This document shows positions 8,979 to 16,025 of a DNA stretch of 40,587 nucleotides, in pieces; within the stretch, counting starts at the first letter, position 1; each line of letters begins with the position of its first letter. The notes beneath the pieces are model-generated. The model searched no databases. It saw only the letters and a program-made list of their open reading frames with translations, and was not told where the DNA came from. Made by a program: the position numbers and the translations under genes. This stretch comes from Actinobacteria bacterium OK074 (lineage in GTDB: Bacteria > Actinomycetota > Actinomycetes > Streptomycetales > Streptomycetaceae): the NCBI GenBank assembly GCA_001298575.1, contig LJCV01000304.1, positions 1 through 40,587 on the forward strand. The letters are read 5' to 3'.

Positions 8979-9812
8979 GTGTCCCCGAGTCCCCCGAGCC
9001 CCCTGACCCCTCCGACCCCTCCGGGCCTTTCGAGCCCTCCGAGGAATTTCACCCTGCGCGGCGCCGCCCCCGAGGCGGCGGCGCTGCGCGTGCTGGTCGT
9101 GCCGCACGCGGGCGCGGGCGCGGCGAGCGGTCTGCCGTTCGCCGAACACACCCCGCCCGACTGGCTGGTGGCCACCGCCCGGCTGCCCGGCCGCGAGTCC
9201 CGCATCCGGGAACCCGTCCCGGACCTGCCCGGCCTGGTAGCGGACGTGGCCGCCACGCTCCGCTCCCTGCCCGGCACGGCCCCGCTGCTCGTGGTCGGGG
9301 TCTGCTCGGGCGCGGTGCTCGCACTGGAGGCGCTACGACGGGAGGGGCTCACCCAACTCCCGCTGCCGGTAGCGGGGTTGGTTGTCGTATCGCAGTGGGC
9401 ACCGACCGAACGTCCGGCCCCCGGACACCGGCTGCTGCGGAACACCGAGGACCGGACCGAAGTACTGGAAATCCTGCGGGAGTTCGGCGGCATCCCGCAG
9501 TCGCTCGCCGAGCTCCCCGAGATGCTCGACCTGGTCCTGCCCGCGATCGTCGCCGACTGGACGGCCGTTGAGGACTACACGAGCGGCACCGCCCCACGTC
9601 TCGACTGCCCCCTGCTCACCGTCTTCGGCGACGAGGACGAGCTGTGCACGGAGCAACGGACGGACGGCTGGGCGGAGTTCGCCGACGACGTGCGCACGGT
9701 GTGGCTGCCGGGCGGACACATGCTGCTCACGGAGGAGCCGAAGGCACTGGCCGGGGCGGTCGCCGCCCAACTCCCGCTGTTCGTAAGCCGACTGCGGGCG
9801 GTGCACGCATGA
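8979..9812 (+). CDS. Stand-alone (type II-like) thioesterase with Cys nucleophile motif GVCSG
   Basis: This 277-aa alpha/beta hydrolase belongs to the external thioesterase family that removes mis-primed or stalled groups from carrier proteins. The GTG start is chosen for the AGGAGA ribosome-binding site at 8965-8970. The first 25 residues are Pro/Ser-rich; the domain begins at LRVLVVPHAGAG. The nucleophile elbow, normally G-H-S-M-G, reads G-V-C-S-G, putting Cys109 (nt 9303-9305) at the catalytic position. The Asp (GDEDEL) and His (GGHMLL, about 247) appear present, so a Cys-His-Asp triad is likely. Cys-type thioesterases are known from some NRPS systems making strained or unusual products (for example ObiF of obafluorin), so this protein could act in product release as well as editing. 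It ends in an ATGA overlap with the adenylation gene. Confidence 0.88.
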   Translation: MSPSPPSPLTPPTPPGLSSPPRNFTLRGAAPEAAALRVLVVPHAGAGAASGLPFAEHTPPDWLVATARLPGRESRIREPVPDLPGLVADVAATLRSLPGTAPLLVVGVCSGAVLALEALRREGLTQLPLPVAGLVVVSQWAPTERPAPGHRLLRNTEDRTEVLEILREFGGIPQSLAELPEMLDLVLPAIVADWTAVEDYTSGTAPRLDCPLLTVFGDEDELCTEQRTDGWAEFADDVRTVWLPGGHMLLTEEPKALAGAVAAQLPLFVSRLRAVHA

Positions 9813-11824
9813 CCACACCCCCCGAACACCAGAACCGGAACCAGGGCCAGGACCAAGACCACAACCACAGCCGGGACCACGACCACGACCAGAGTCAGGA
9901 CCGCATAGACGCCCTACTCCTGGAGCGCTGGAACCGCACCCCCACCCACCCCGCTCTCATCTCCGGCGAAACGACCGTCACCGCGGGCGAGTTGAGAGAC
10001 CGCGTCCTCCAGGTCGCCACCGCGCTGCGCGCGCACGGCGTCGGCCCCGGCGACCGGGTCGCCGTCCACCACGAGCGGTCCGTCGAGTTCGTGGTGGCCG
10101 TCCTGGGCACGGTCTTCGCGGGCGCGGCTCACGCGGCCCTCGACGTGGACGACCCGCTGCCACGCACCCTCGCCCTGGTAGCGGACTGCGCCCCCGCCGC
10201 CGTACTGACGTCACCGTCTCTCCGCGACCGTTTCCAGGACGTGGCGGCCCCGGTCCTGACGCCCGAGGAGTGGCGCGCGTACCCGCCCAACTCCCTTTCC
10301 CCGTACGGCAGTCCGGACGACCCGGCGGTCGTCATCCACACCTCCGGCTCGACCGGGCGGCCCAAGGCATCGCTGATCGGTCACCGGGCGCTGGTCTCGC
10401 GGCTGCGGGCGTTGCAGTCCACGCACCGGATGGACGAGCGCGACCGGATGGTCCACCACACGGTGTGCAGCTTCGACATGTATCTCATCGAGGTGTACTG
10501 GCCGTTGCTCGCCGGCGCCACGGTCGTGCTCGCGGCCCCGCGCCGCCAGCGCGACCCGGACCACCTGGCGGAGCTGATCCGCGCGCACCGCATCACCACG
10601 TTCTACTGCGTGGTGTCCCTGCTGGACCTGTTCCTGCTGGCCCGCGACCCGGCGGAACGGTACGACGGCCTGCGCCAGGTCCTCACCGGCGGCGAACCGC
10701 TCCCGCCCGAGCTGGTGCGCCGCTTCCACGCCCGCTCGACGGCCACCCTCACCAACCTCTACGGGCCCAGCGAGTGCACGATCTACTGCACCGCCTGGAC
10801 CTGTCCGCGCGACCCGGACCCGGACGCCGTACCGGACCCCGTGCTGATCGGAACGGCCGTCGCGGACACGGAGTTGTGGATCGTCGACGAGGCCGGGGCG
10901 CTCGTGCGCGACGGTGAGCCGGGTGAACTGTGGATCGGCGGCGCGGGTCTCGCCCTCGGCTATCTCGACCGCCCGGAGCTGACGGCGGAACGATTCGTCG
11001 CGTCACCGCCGTTCGCACCCGGCCAACGAGCGTACCGTTCCGGCGACTTGGTACGGCGGACCGGTCCGGACGGGGCGCTGGAGTTCCTCGGCCGGGTCGA
11101 CCGGCAGGTGAAGCTGCGCGGCATCCGTATCGAGCCCGCCGAGATCGAGACGGTCGCGGCCCAGTGCGCGGGCGTACGACAGGCGGCGGTGGTCGCCCAC
11201 GGTCAGGGCGCGGACAAGCGGCTGACCGCATTCGTCGTCCCCGAAGACGACCTGGACGGCGGCGAGTTGGCAACGGCCGTCCGGGAGTTCCTGCGCGCCC
11301 GGCTCCCCCACTACCTGGTGCCGACGACGGTGGAGGCGCTCCAGGAGCTGCCCCTGACGGCCAACGGCAAGCTGGACCGGGGGGAGTTGGTGGGCCGGGC
11401 GGAGGAGGCGACACTCCCCCGCCCGTGGACCGGAATCTCCGCGACCTCCGCAACGGACAGCGCCGCCCAACCCGCCACCACCACCGCCGAGTTGGAGCGC
11501 CTAATCACCGACGTCTGGCGCGAGGTGCTCGCCGTGCCCGCCGTCACCCCCGACGACGACTTCTTCGACCTCGGCGGGGACTCCTTCAAAGCGGTCGAAG
11601 TCGTGGAGCGGCTACGGCAGTTGACGTCCCCCGAACTCCCCATGGCGGCCCTGCTGCTGGAGCCGACCCCGGCCCGCCTGGCCACGGAGATCAGCCGCAC
11701 CCTGGCCCGGACCCCCGACCCCACCGCCGCACCCGCTCCCATCGCCGACCGTTCCCCCGCCTCCGCCCCCACCCCCAACCGCATTCTGAGACGCATACCG
11801 ACACAACAGGAGCACTCGCGTTGA
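9809..11824 (+). CDS. NRPS adenylation-PCP didomain protein acting in trans
   Basis: This 671-aa protein activates an amino acid as its adenylate and loads it on its own PCP. A low-complexity head (residues about 5-30) is extremely rich in Asp, His, Asn and Gln. The adenylation core follows, with HTSGSTGRPKA (A3), SFDMYLIE (A4), NLYGPSE (A5), YRSGDLVR (A7) and NGKLDRGEL (A10, catalytic Lys). The PCP follows with LGGDSF (Ser about 592), then a Pro/Ala-rich tail. Aligning by eye to GrsA, the pocket residues at 235/236/239/278/299/301/322/330/331 read D-M-I-Y-L-G-L-I-Y; I cannot assign a substrate from this. The DM..LGLI pattern loosely recalls hydroxyornithine-type codes. The preceding C-PCP-C protein has no A domain, so this protein must supply at least one and perhaps both aminoacyl-PCPs. 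The 3' end overlaps the next start by TTGA. Confidence 0.93.
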   Translation: MTTPPEHQNRNQGQDQDHNHSRDHDHDQSQDRIDALLLERWNRTPTHPALISGETTVTAGELRDRVLQVATALRAHGVGPGDRVAVHHERSVEFVVAVLGTVFAGAAHAALDVDDPLPRTLALVADCAPAAVLTSPSLRDRFQDVAAPVLTPEEWRAYPPNSLSPYGSPDDPAVVIHTSGSTGRPKASLIGHRALVSRLRALQSTHRMDERDRMVHHTVCSFDMYLIEVYWPLLAGATVVLAAPRRQRDPDHLAELIRAHRITTFYCVVSLLDLFLLARDPAERYDGLRQVLTGGEPLPPELVRRFHARSTATLTNLYGPSECTIYCTAWTCPRDPDPDAVPDPVLIGTAVADTELWIVDEAGALVRDGEPGELWIGGAGLALGYLDRPELTAERFVASPPFAPGQRAYRSGDLVRRTGPDGALEFLGRVDRQVKLRGIRIEPAEIETVAAQCAGVRQAAVVAHGQGADKRLTAFVVPEDDLDGGELATAVREFLRARLPHYLVPTTVEALQELPLTANGKLDRGELVGRAEEATLPRPWTGISATSATDSAAQPATTTAELERLITDVWREVLAVPAVTPDDDFFDLGGDSFKAVEVVERLRQLTSPELPMAALLLEPTPARLATEISRTLARTPDPTAAPAPIADRSPASAPTPNRILRRIPTQQEHSR

Positions 11825-13023
11825 GCCCTTCCGGAAAGGTGATCCGTTCCTTCGCCGAACTCGCGCCGGAGCGGTTCGGCGCCCGGTGTCCCGTGGTGAC
11901 ACTGTTCAGCGGCGGCCTGGACAGCACGTACCTGCTGCACCGGCTGACGAAGGCCGGGTTCACGGAGATCCACGCCGTCAGCGTCGACCTGGGCGCGGGC
12001 GAGGACCCGGACCAACTCCGTATGGTGGCCGACCGGTTGTCGGTCCGACTGCACGTCCTGGACGGCCGGCGGATCTTCGCCGAGGAGTTCGTGCGGCCCG
12101 CGATCGCCGCGCAGGCGGTCTACCTCGGCACGCACCCGATCAGCTCGTCGCTCAGCCGCCCCCTGATCGCCCGCCTGGCCCTGGAACTGGCCCGGGAGCT
12201 GGACGCGTGGGGCGTCCTGCACACCGCCAACCGTTCCCAGAACACCCTGCGCCGCCTCAACGGAGCCCTCCAACTCCTCGGCTACGACGGCCACTTCGGC
12301 AGCCCCTACGACCGCGATCCGGTGAGCCGGGAGCGCAAGAGCCGGGAGCTGGCCGACATCGGCCTGGTGCACATGACCGACCGGGTCGCGAGCATCGACG
12401 CGAACCTGTGGTGCCGGGAGTTCGAGTCGGGGATCCTGGACGACCCGGAGGAGCACACGGTCCCGGAACACCTGTACCGCTGGAGCGCGCGCCGCCCGGC
12501 AGGTCCCCCGGACGAGACCGCGACAAGCCCCCAAACCGAGGAAGTCGAGATCGGCTTCGAGGCGGGCGTACCGATCTCCCTGAACGGCACCCGGCTGCCG
12601 CTGACCGACCTGATCGAGACCCTCAACCACCGTGCGGGGGCCCATGGGTTGGGCCGTTACAGCGGTCTGGAGCACCTCCCCGGCGGCCAGAAGGTCCTGG
12701 AACTGCGCGAGATGCCGGCCGCGGCGCTGCTGCTGCCGTCGTACCGCCATCTGGAGACGGCGACGCTGGACGCGGAGACCGTCCGCGAGAAGATGCACCT
12801 GGAGCAACTCTGGGTCAGGGAAGCCCTGGAGGGCCGCTGGTTCGGCGAACTGCGCGGCGCGGCCCAGGCGTTCATCGACACCTGCGCGACCGCGGTCACG
12901 GGAACGGTCCGCTGGCACCTCACTCCGGGCACGGCCCACACCCGCTCGATCACGGCCCACAACGCCCGCTACCTGCGCAACAGGGAGGACTGGGAACGGA
13001 GTTCGGCGTACGACACGGACTGA
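11821..13023 (+). CDS. Argininosuccinate synthase-like ATP-dependent ligase, divergent paralogue
   Basis: This 400-aa protein is the length of ArgG. The TTG start is chosen because AGGAG at 11808-11812 lies eight bases ahead and TTG overlaps the previous TGA; GTG at 11839 is the alternative. ArgG landmarks are clear: an N-terminal PP-loop SGGLDSTYLL, DLGAGED, DANLWCREFESGILDDP, GVPISLNG, GRYSGLEHLPGGQK and AFIDTCATAVTGTVR. ArgG adenylates the ureido oxygen of citrulline and couples aspartate. The conserved CTGKGNDQVRFE segment of true ArgG, which binds aspartate and citrulline, is replaced here by ANRSQNTLRRLN; Asn and one Arg are kept, while the Thr and the Asp are lost. The substrates are therefore probably not citrulline plus aspartate. 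As the last gene of the biosynthetic run it may join an amine to a carboxyl or ureido group on the product or a precursor. That role is inference. Confidence 0.85.
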   Translation: MSPSGKVIRSFAELAPERFGARCPVVTLFSGGLDSTYLLHRLTKAGFTEIHAVSVDLGAGEDPDQLRMVADRLSVRLHVLDGRRIFAEEFVRPAIAAQAVYLGTHPISSSLSRPLIARLALELARELDAWGVLHTANRSQNTLRRLNGALQLLGYDGHFGSPYDRDPVSRERKSRELADIGLVHMTDRVASIDANLWCREFESGILDDPEEHTVPEHLYRWSARRPAGPPDETATSPQTEEVEIGFEAGVPISLNGTRLPLTDLIETLNHRAGAHGLGRYSGLEHLPGGQKVLELREMPAAALLLPSYRHLETATLDAETVREKMHLEQLWVREALEGRWFGELRGAAQAFIDTCATAVTGTVRWHLTPGTAHTRSITAHNARYLRNREDWERSSAYDTD

Positions 13024-13036
13024 CACCCGGCCGCGG

Positions 13037-14581
13037 TCAGCGCACCCGGAGCCGCGTGGTCACCCACGCCCCCACCACCGCGACACCCGCCATCGGCAGG
13101 AACACGGCGGCGAAGGCAGCCGGATGCGAGGCGCCAACCGCCGTACCGTTGACGGCGGTTGTGGCCGTATGGGCGACGGTGCCGCCGCCGAGCGCGGCGA
13201 AGGCGGCGCCCCCCACGGCCAGCAACAGCGCGTTGGACAGCCCGTCGGAGATCTGAAGCGCGGCGGAGTTGGTCCCGGCCTCCTCCGGCGGGGACAGCTT
13301 GAACAGCAGCACCCCGGTCGCGGCGATCACGAGCCCCATGCCGAAGCACCCGACCGTCCAGGCGACGGCGACGCTCCAGACGGGCACGGAGTCGAGGAGC
13401 GCGCCGGGCACGGTGGCAATCGCGGCGGCGACCAGCAGCATGCCGAGGGTCATCAGCCGCTCCCGGTACGGTTCGAACCGCGCCCTCGACTGCACGTGCG
13501 ACCCCAGCGCCCAGGTCACGCCGCCCGCCGCGATCGACATCCCGGCGAGGGTCGGCGTGAGCCCGCGCTGGGTGACGAGCATCAACGGCACGAACGACTC
13601 GGCGGAGACGAAGGCCCCCGCGGCCAGCCCTCGCAACAACACGGCGGAGGGCAGCCCCCGAGCGGCCCGATAGGTCCCCCGCGGCAACAACCGCAACACG
13701 GAGGGCACAAGCAAGGCAATCCCCAGCACCCCAGGCGCCAACGCCACCCACCGCACGTCCTGAGCGGCGTACTGCAACAGCCCGGCCCCGACCGAAACCC
13801 CCAAGGCAAGCCGAACACGCCGCCGGTCAACCACCCCACGACCCACACTGTCCGCACCGCGGTCGGCGGCGTTCCCCTCGGGCGGCCCCCCGGCCCGCAC
13901 CCGTATCTGCGGCAACGCGAGCCCCAGCGGCAGCACGACAAGCACCGGTATCCCGAGGAACACCCACCGCCAGCCGAGGTGTTCGGTGACGGCGCCGGAG
14001 GCGAGCGGCCCGACGACGGACGGTACGACCCAACTGGCGGCGAAGGAGGCGATGATGGCGGGCCGCAGCCGTTCCGGATAGGCCCGCCCGACGACCACGT
14101 ACAGCGCGACGATCACGAACCCGCCGCCGAGCCCCTGCACCGCCCGCCCGAGGATGAACACCCACATCGTCCCGGCGGTCCCCGCGCACACCAGCCCGAC
14201 GGCGAACCCGGCGATCCCGAAGCCGACCGCCCCCAGCGGCCCACGCCGGTCGGACCACTGCCCGGAGAGCACCATCCCGAGCAGACTGGTGGTGAAGTAG
14301 GCGGAAAAGGCGAAGGCGTACAGAGACACCCCGTCCAGTTCCCGCGCGGCAACGGGCATGGCCGTGGACACCGCGGTCGCCTCAAAGGCGATCAACAGCA
14401 CAACGGACACGATCCCCACGGTCAGCGCCCGAAACTCCCGCCCCAGCACCCCGTTCCCGGCCCGCACGGAGGACCCACCACTCGAACGACGATGTTCCGC
14501 TACGACGCCGACGTCGTCACGGGGTTCCAGGGCACTCATGAGGCCAGCGTAAGGTCCAACGCCACCAGGCCCCCCTGCCAA
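13037..14581 (-). CDS. MFS drug-exporter-type transporter (DHA2-like, about 14 TM)
   Basis: This 514-aa polytopic membrane protein has roughly 14 hydrophobic segments. Loop 2-3 carries the MFS signature GQWSDRRGPLG, and segment 5 shows the GP-rich antiporter-type motif (VVPSVVGPLASG). Such proteins export small molecules using the proton gradient. The gene converges tail to tail on the ArgG-like gene with 13 bases between stops, so it is the likely exporter of the neighbouring product and closes the cluster on this side. A TTG at 14581 is preceded by AGGGAGG at good spacing. The ATG at 14539 (MSALEPRDD) gives a protein 14 residues shorter and is the main alternative, but has a poor ribosome-binding site. 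Confidence 0.9.
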   Translation of the reverse strand: MAGGPGGVGPYAGLMSALEPRDDVGVVAEHRRSSGGSSVRAGNGVLGREFRALTVGIVSVVLLIAFEATAVSTAMPVAARELDGVSLYAFAFSAYFTTSLLGMVLSGQWSDRRGPLGAVGFGIAGFAVGLVCAGTAGTMWVFILGRAVQGLGGGFVIVALYVVVGRAYPERLRPAIIASFAASWVVPSVVGPLASGAVTEHLGWRWVFLGIPVLVVLPLGLALPQIRVRAGGPPEGNAADRGADSVGRGVVDRRRVRLALGVSVGAGLLQYAAQDVRWVALAPGVLGIALLVPSVLRLLPRGTYRAARGLPSAVLLRGLAAGAFVSAESFVPLMLVTQRGLTPTLAGMSIAAGGVTWALGSHVQSRARFEPYRERLMTLGMLLVAAAIATVPGALLDSVPVWSVAVAWTVGCFGMGLVIAATGVLLFKLSPPEEAGTNSAALQISDGLSNALLLAVGGAAFAALGGGTVAHTATTAVNGTAVGASHPAAFAAVFLPMAGVAVVGAWVTTRLRVR

Positions 14582-14703
14582 AAACCGAACCTCCCTGCCC
14601 CCTCGCCCCTCCCCTCATCCGTAGCCCCCCGAACGCAGGCACGCCCCCGCCACCCCATTCATGAACGGCGTATGGCAGTCCCATTGCAGCCCGCCCGCCC
14701 CTC

Positions 14704-14733
14704 TTGAGCCGGGCCCCGCCCGCCGCCTACGGT
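14704..14733 (+). promoter_or_regulatory. Likely sigma-70-type promoter of the tRNA-Cys gene
   Basis: TTGAGC at 14704-14709 and TACGGT at 14728-14733 are separated by 18 bases and lie 45 bases ahead of the mature tRNA 5' end. This is a plausible housekeeping promoter. The call rests on motif and position only. Confidence 0.5.
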
Positions 14734-14778
14734 CGTCCCATCAGGTTCGGAGCGTGTGAGCCGTGCCGAACTTGACCA

Positions 14779-14853
14779 GACCGTGTGCCCGAGTGGTTCA
14801 GGGGCTCGCCTGCAAAGCGAGTTACGTGGGTTCGAATCCCGCCACGGTCTCCA
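14779..14853 (+). tRNA. tRNA-Cys (anticodon GCA), CCA encoded
   Basis: The cloverleaf folds by eye. The acceptor stem is GACCGTG/CACGGTC. The anticodon stem CTCGC/GCGAG encloses the loop CTGCAAA, giving anticodon GCA. The T arm is GTGGG-TTCGAAT-CCCGC. The discriminator is T, as expected for tRNA-Cys, and the 3' CCA (14851-14853) is encoded. The gene lies exactly between the biosynthetic cluster and the conserved chromosomal block, a usual place for island boundaries. The stop codon of the minus-strand SUKH-4-like gene falls inside it. Confidence 0.93.
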
Positions 14854-15709
14854 GTACGAGCGGCTCCGCCGACAGGGTTCGTTCGCGGTGGAGGAGCCAG
14901 ACCGTGAACGTCAGGGTGGAGATGTCCGCGTTCAGGGGGCTCAGGGTGCGGTCGGGTTCGTTCCAGGTCAGGATTTCGCCCGTGGTGCCGTCGACTACCA
15001 GGGCGGTGTCCGTGACCAGGGTGCCCAGGCGTATCAAGTAGTCGGCGCCGTGCGGGAGTTCGGGCTTGGTGAACTCGGGCGGGCGGGCCTCGTCGTAGTA
15101 CTCGGGCAGGGTCGGCAGCGGTACGTCCGTGTCCAGGTCGAAGACGCGGGCGTTCTCCGGCAGGCCGGTCTCGCGCAGGAAGCGGCGGGTCGGCTCGTGG
15201 GTGAGGCCCGCCGGGAAGTCGACGTCCTCGAAGCGGACCACCGAACCCGCGCCGAACTCCTCGTCCAGCAGCCGCTTCGGGAGGTCCACGGCCAGCCCCT
15301 CGGCAGGGCGGACGTGCCGGGCCAGCGGGCGGATCAGCGCGCCCAGCGACGGCGGCGGCACGGTCAGTGGCGCCAGGTTCAGCAGGTCCTGGGCGTGGTG
15401 GCCCTCGTACGTCGCCGTGATCTCCCCCGTCGTGGCGTCGACCACGACCGACTCCAGGGCCCGGTCGAAGGTCCGCAGTGCCCCCATGACCCACTGGTCG
15501 CGCAGTTCGGCCGCGAGTCGCTCCGCCTTCTCCACCAGGCCGGCCACCCGCAGCCCCAACAGGGCGTCCGGGGCATCCGTGGAGAGGGGTTCGGGGCCGG
15601 CGGGCTGCCGGTGCCCGGTGGGCCTCGCTGTCGGCCTTGTCACCGGCCGCGTCGTCGGCCTTGTCGTTGGCCTGGCCACCACGCAGGTGGCCGTGTCCGT
15701 CTTGCTCAT
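14822..15709 (-). CDS. SUKH-4-like immunity-family protein ending inside the tRNA-Cys gene
   Basis: This 295-aa protein starts at an ATG preceded by GGGGG at short spacing. Residues about 9-28 are a tandem Thr-Arg-Pro-Thr repeat. The remainder looks like the SUKH-4 fold (FDLDTDVPLPTLPEYYDE, then LGTLVTDTALVVDGTTGEIL and a final helix STLTFTVWLLHRE). A related VVDATTGEIT segment occurs earlier, so there may be two SUKH-like units. SUKH proteins are known as immunity proteins of polymorphic toxin systems and have many other uses in Streptomyces. No toxin gene is adjacent. The last ten or so codons lie antisense over the tRNA, so the terminal GFEPT is T-arm sequence read backwards. Family assignment is moderate; function is unknown. 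Confidence 0.7.
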   Translation of the reverse strand: MSKTDTATCVVARPTTRPTTRPVTRPTARPTGHRQPAGPEPLSTDAPDALLGLRVAGLVEKAERLAAELRDQWVMGALRTFDRALESVVVDATTGEITATYEGHHAQDLLNLAPLTVPPPSLGALIRPLARHVRPAEGLAVDLPKRLLDEEFGAGSVVRFEDVDFPAGLTHEPTRRFLRETGLPENARVFDLDTDVPLPTLPEYYDEARPPEFTKPELPHGADYLIRLGTLVTDTALVVDGTTGEILTWNEPDRTLSPLNADISTLTFTVWLLHRERTLSAEPLVLETVAGFEPT

Positions 15710-16025
15710 TGCATCCCCCAATGCACTGTCATGTTCCGTCGTGCTTCCCCGTGTGTGCGTGCGTCCCCGTACGTGCTTTCCCCGTGTCCAGCCCGTGCCG
15801 TTTCCCCGTGGGCACAGGCTCGGGAACCGGCCGATCTCGGCCCGCCGTTCCCTCACATCGAAAACCATACGCCGCCCCACTGACAACGCCCGCAGCATTC
15901 GCCGACACGCGCCCCGCCGGACCAAGTAACCGCAGGTCAGCGTCGGTTCAGCGAGCGACACGGCAGCGGCCTCCTCGGCCCGGAGCCAGAACCCCGGCCG
16001 GGTCCCAGGACAGGAACCCGTCCCG
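15710..16025. other. Intergenic region between the Mo-hydroxylase operon and the SUKH-4-like gene
   Basis: These 316 bases without a gene lie downstream of the Mo-subunit stop and upstream of the SUKH-4-like start (both minus strand). The promoter of the SUKH-4-like gene should be here. TTGTCA followed by TATGGT occurs on the minus strand around 15865-15885, but the spacing is too short for me to call a promoter. No convincing terminator hairpin is seen. Confidence 0.4.

Noticed and set aside
11821..13023. Housekeeping argG
   Set aside because: The conserved substrate-binding loop is replaced and the gene is coupled to NRPS genes, so a primary arginine role is unlikely.
14727..15494. Minus-strand frame containing GGIRTHVTRFAGEPLNHSGT
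   Set aside because: This peptide is the well-known spurious translation across a tRNA gene; the frame is a shadow of the SUKH-4-like gene and the tRNA.
15100..15709. Polymorphic toxin-immunity module
   Set aside because: Only an immunity-family-like protein is present; no toxin or secretion gene is adjacent.
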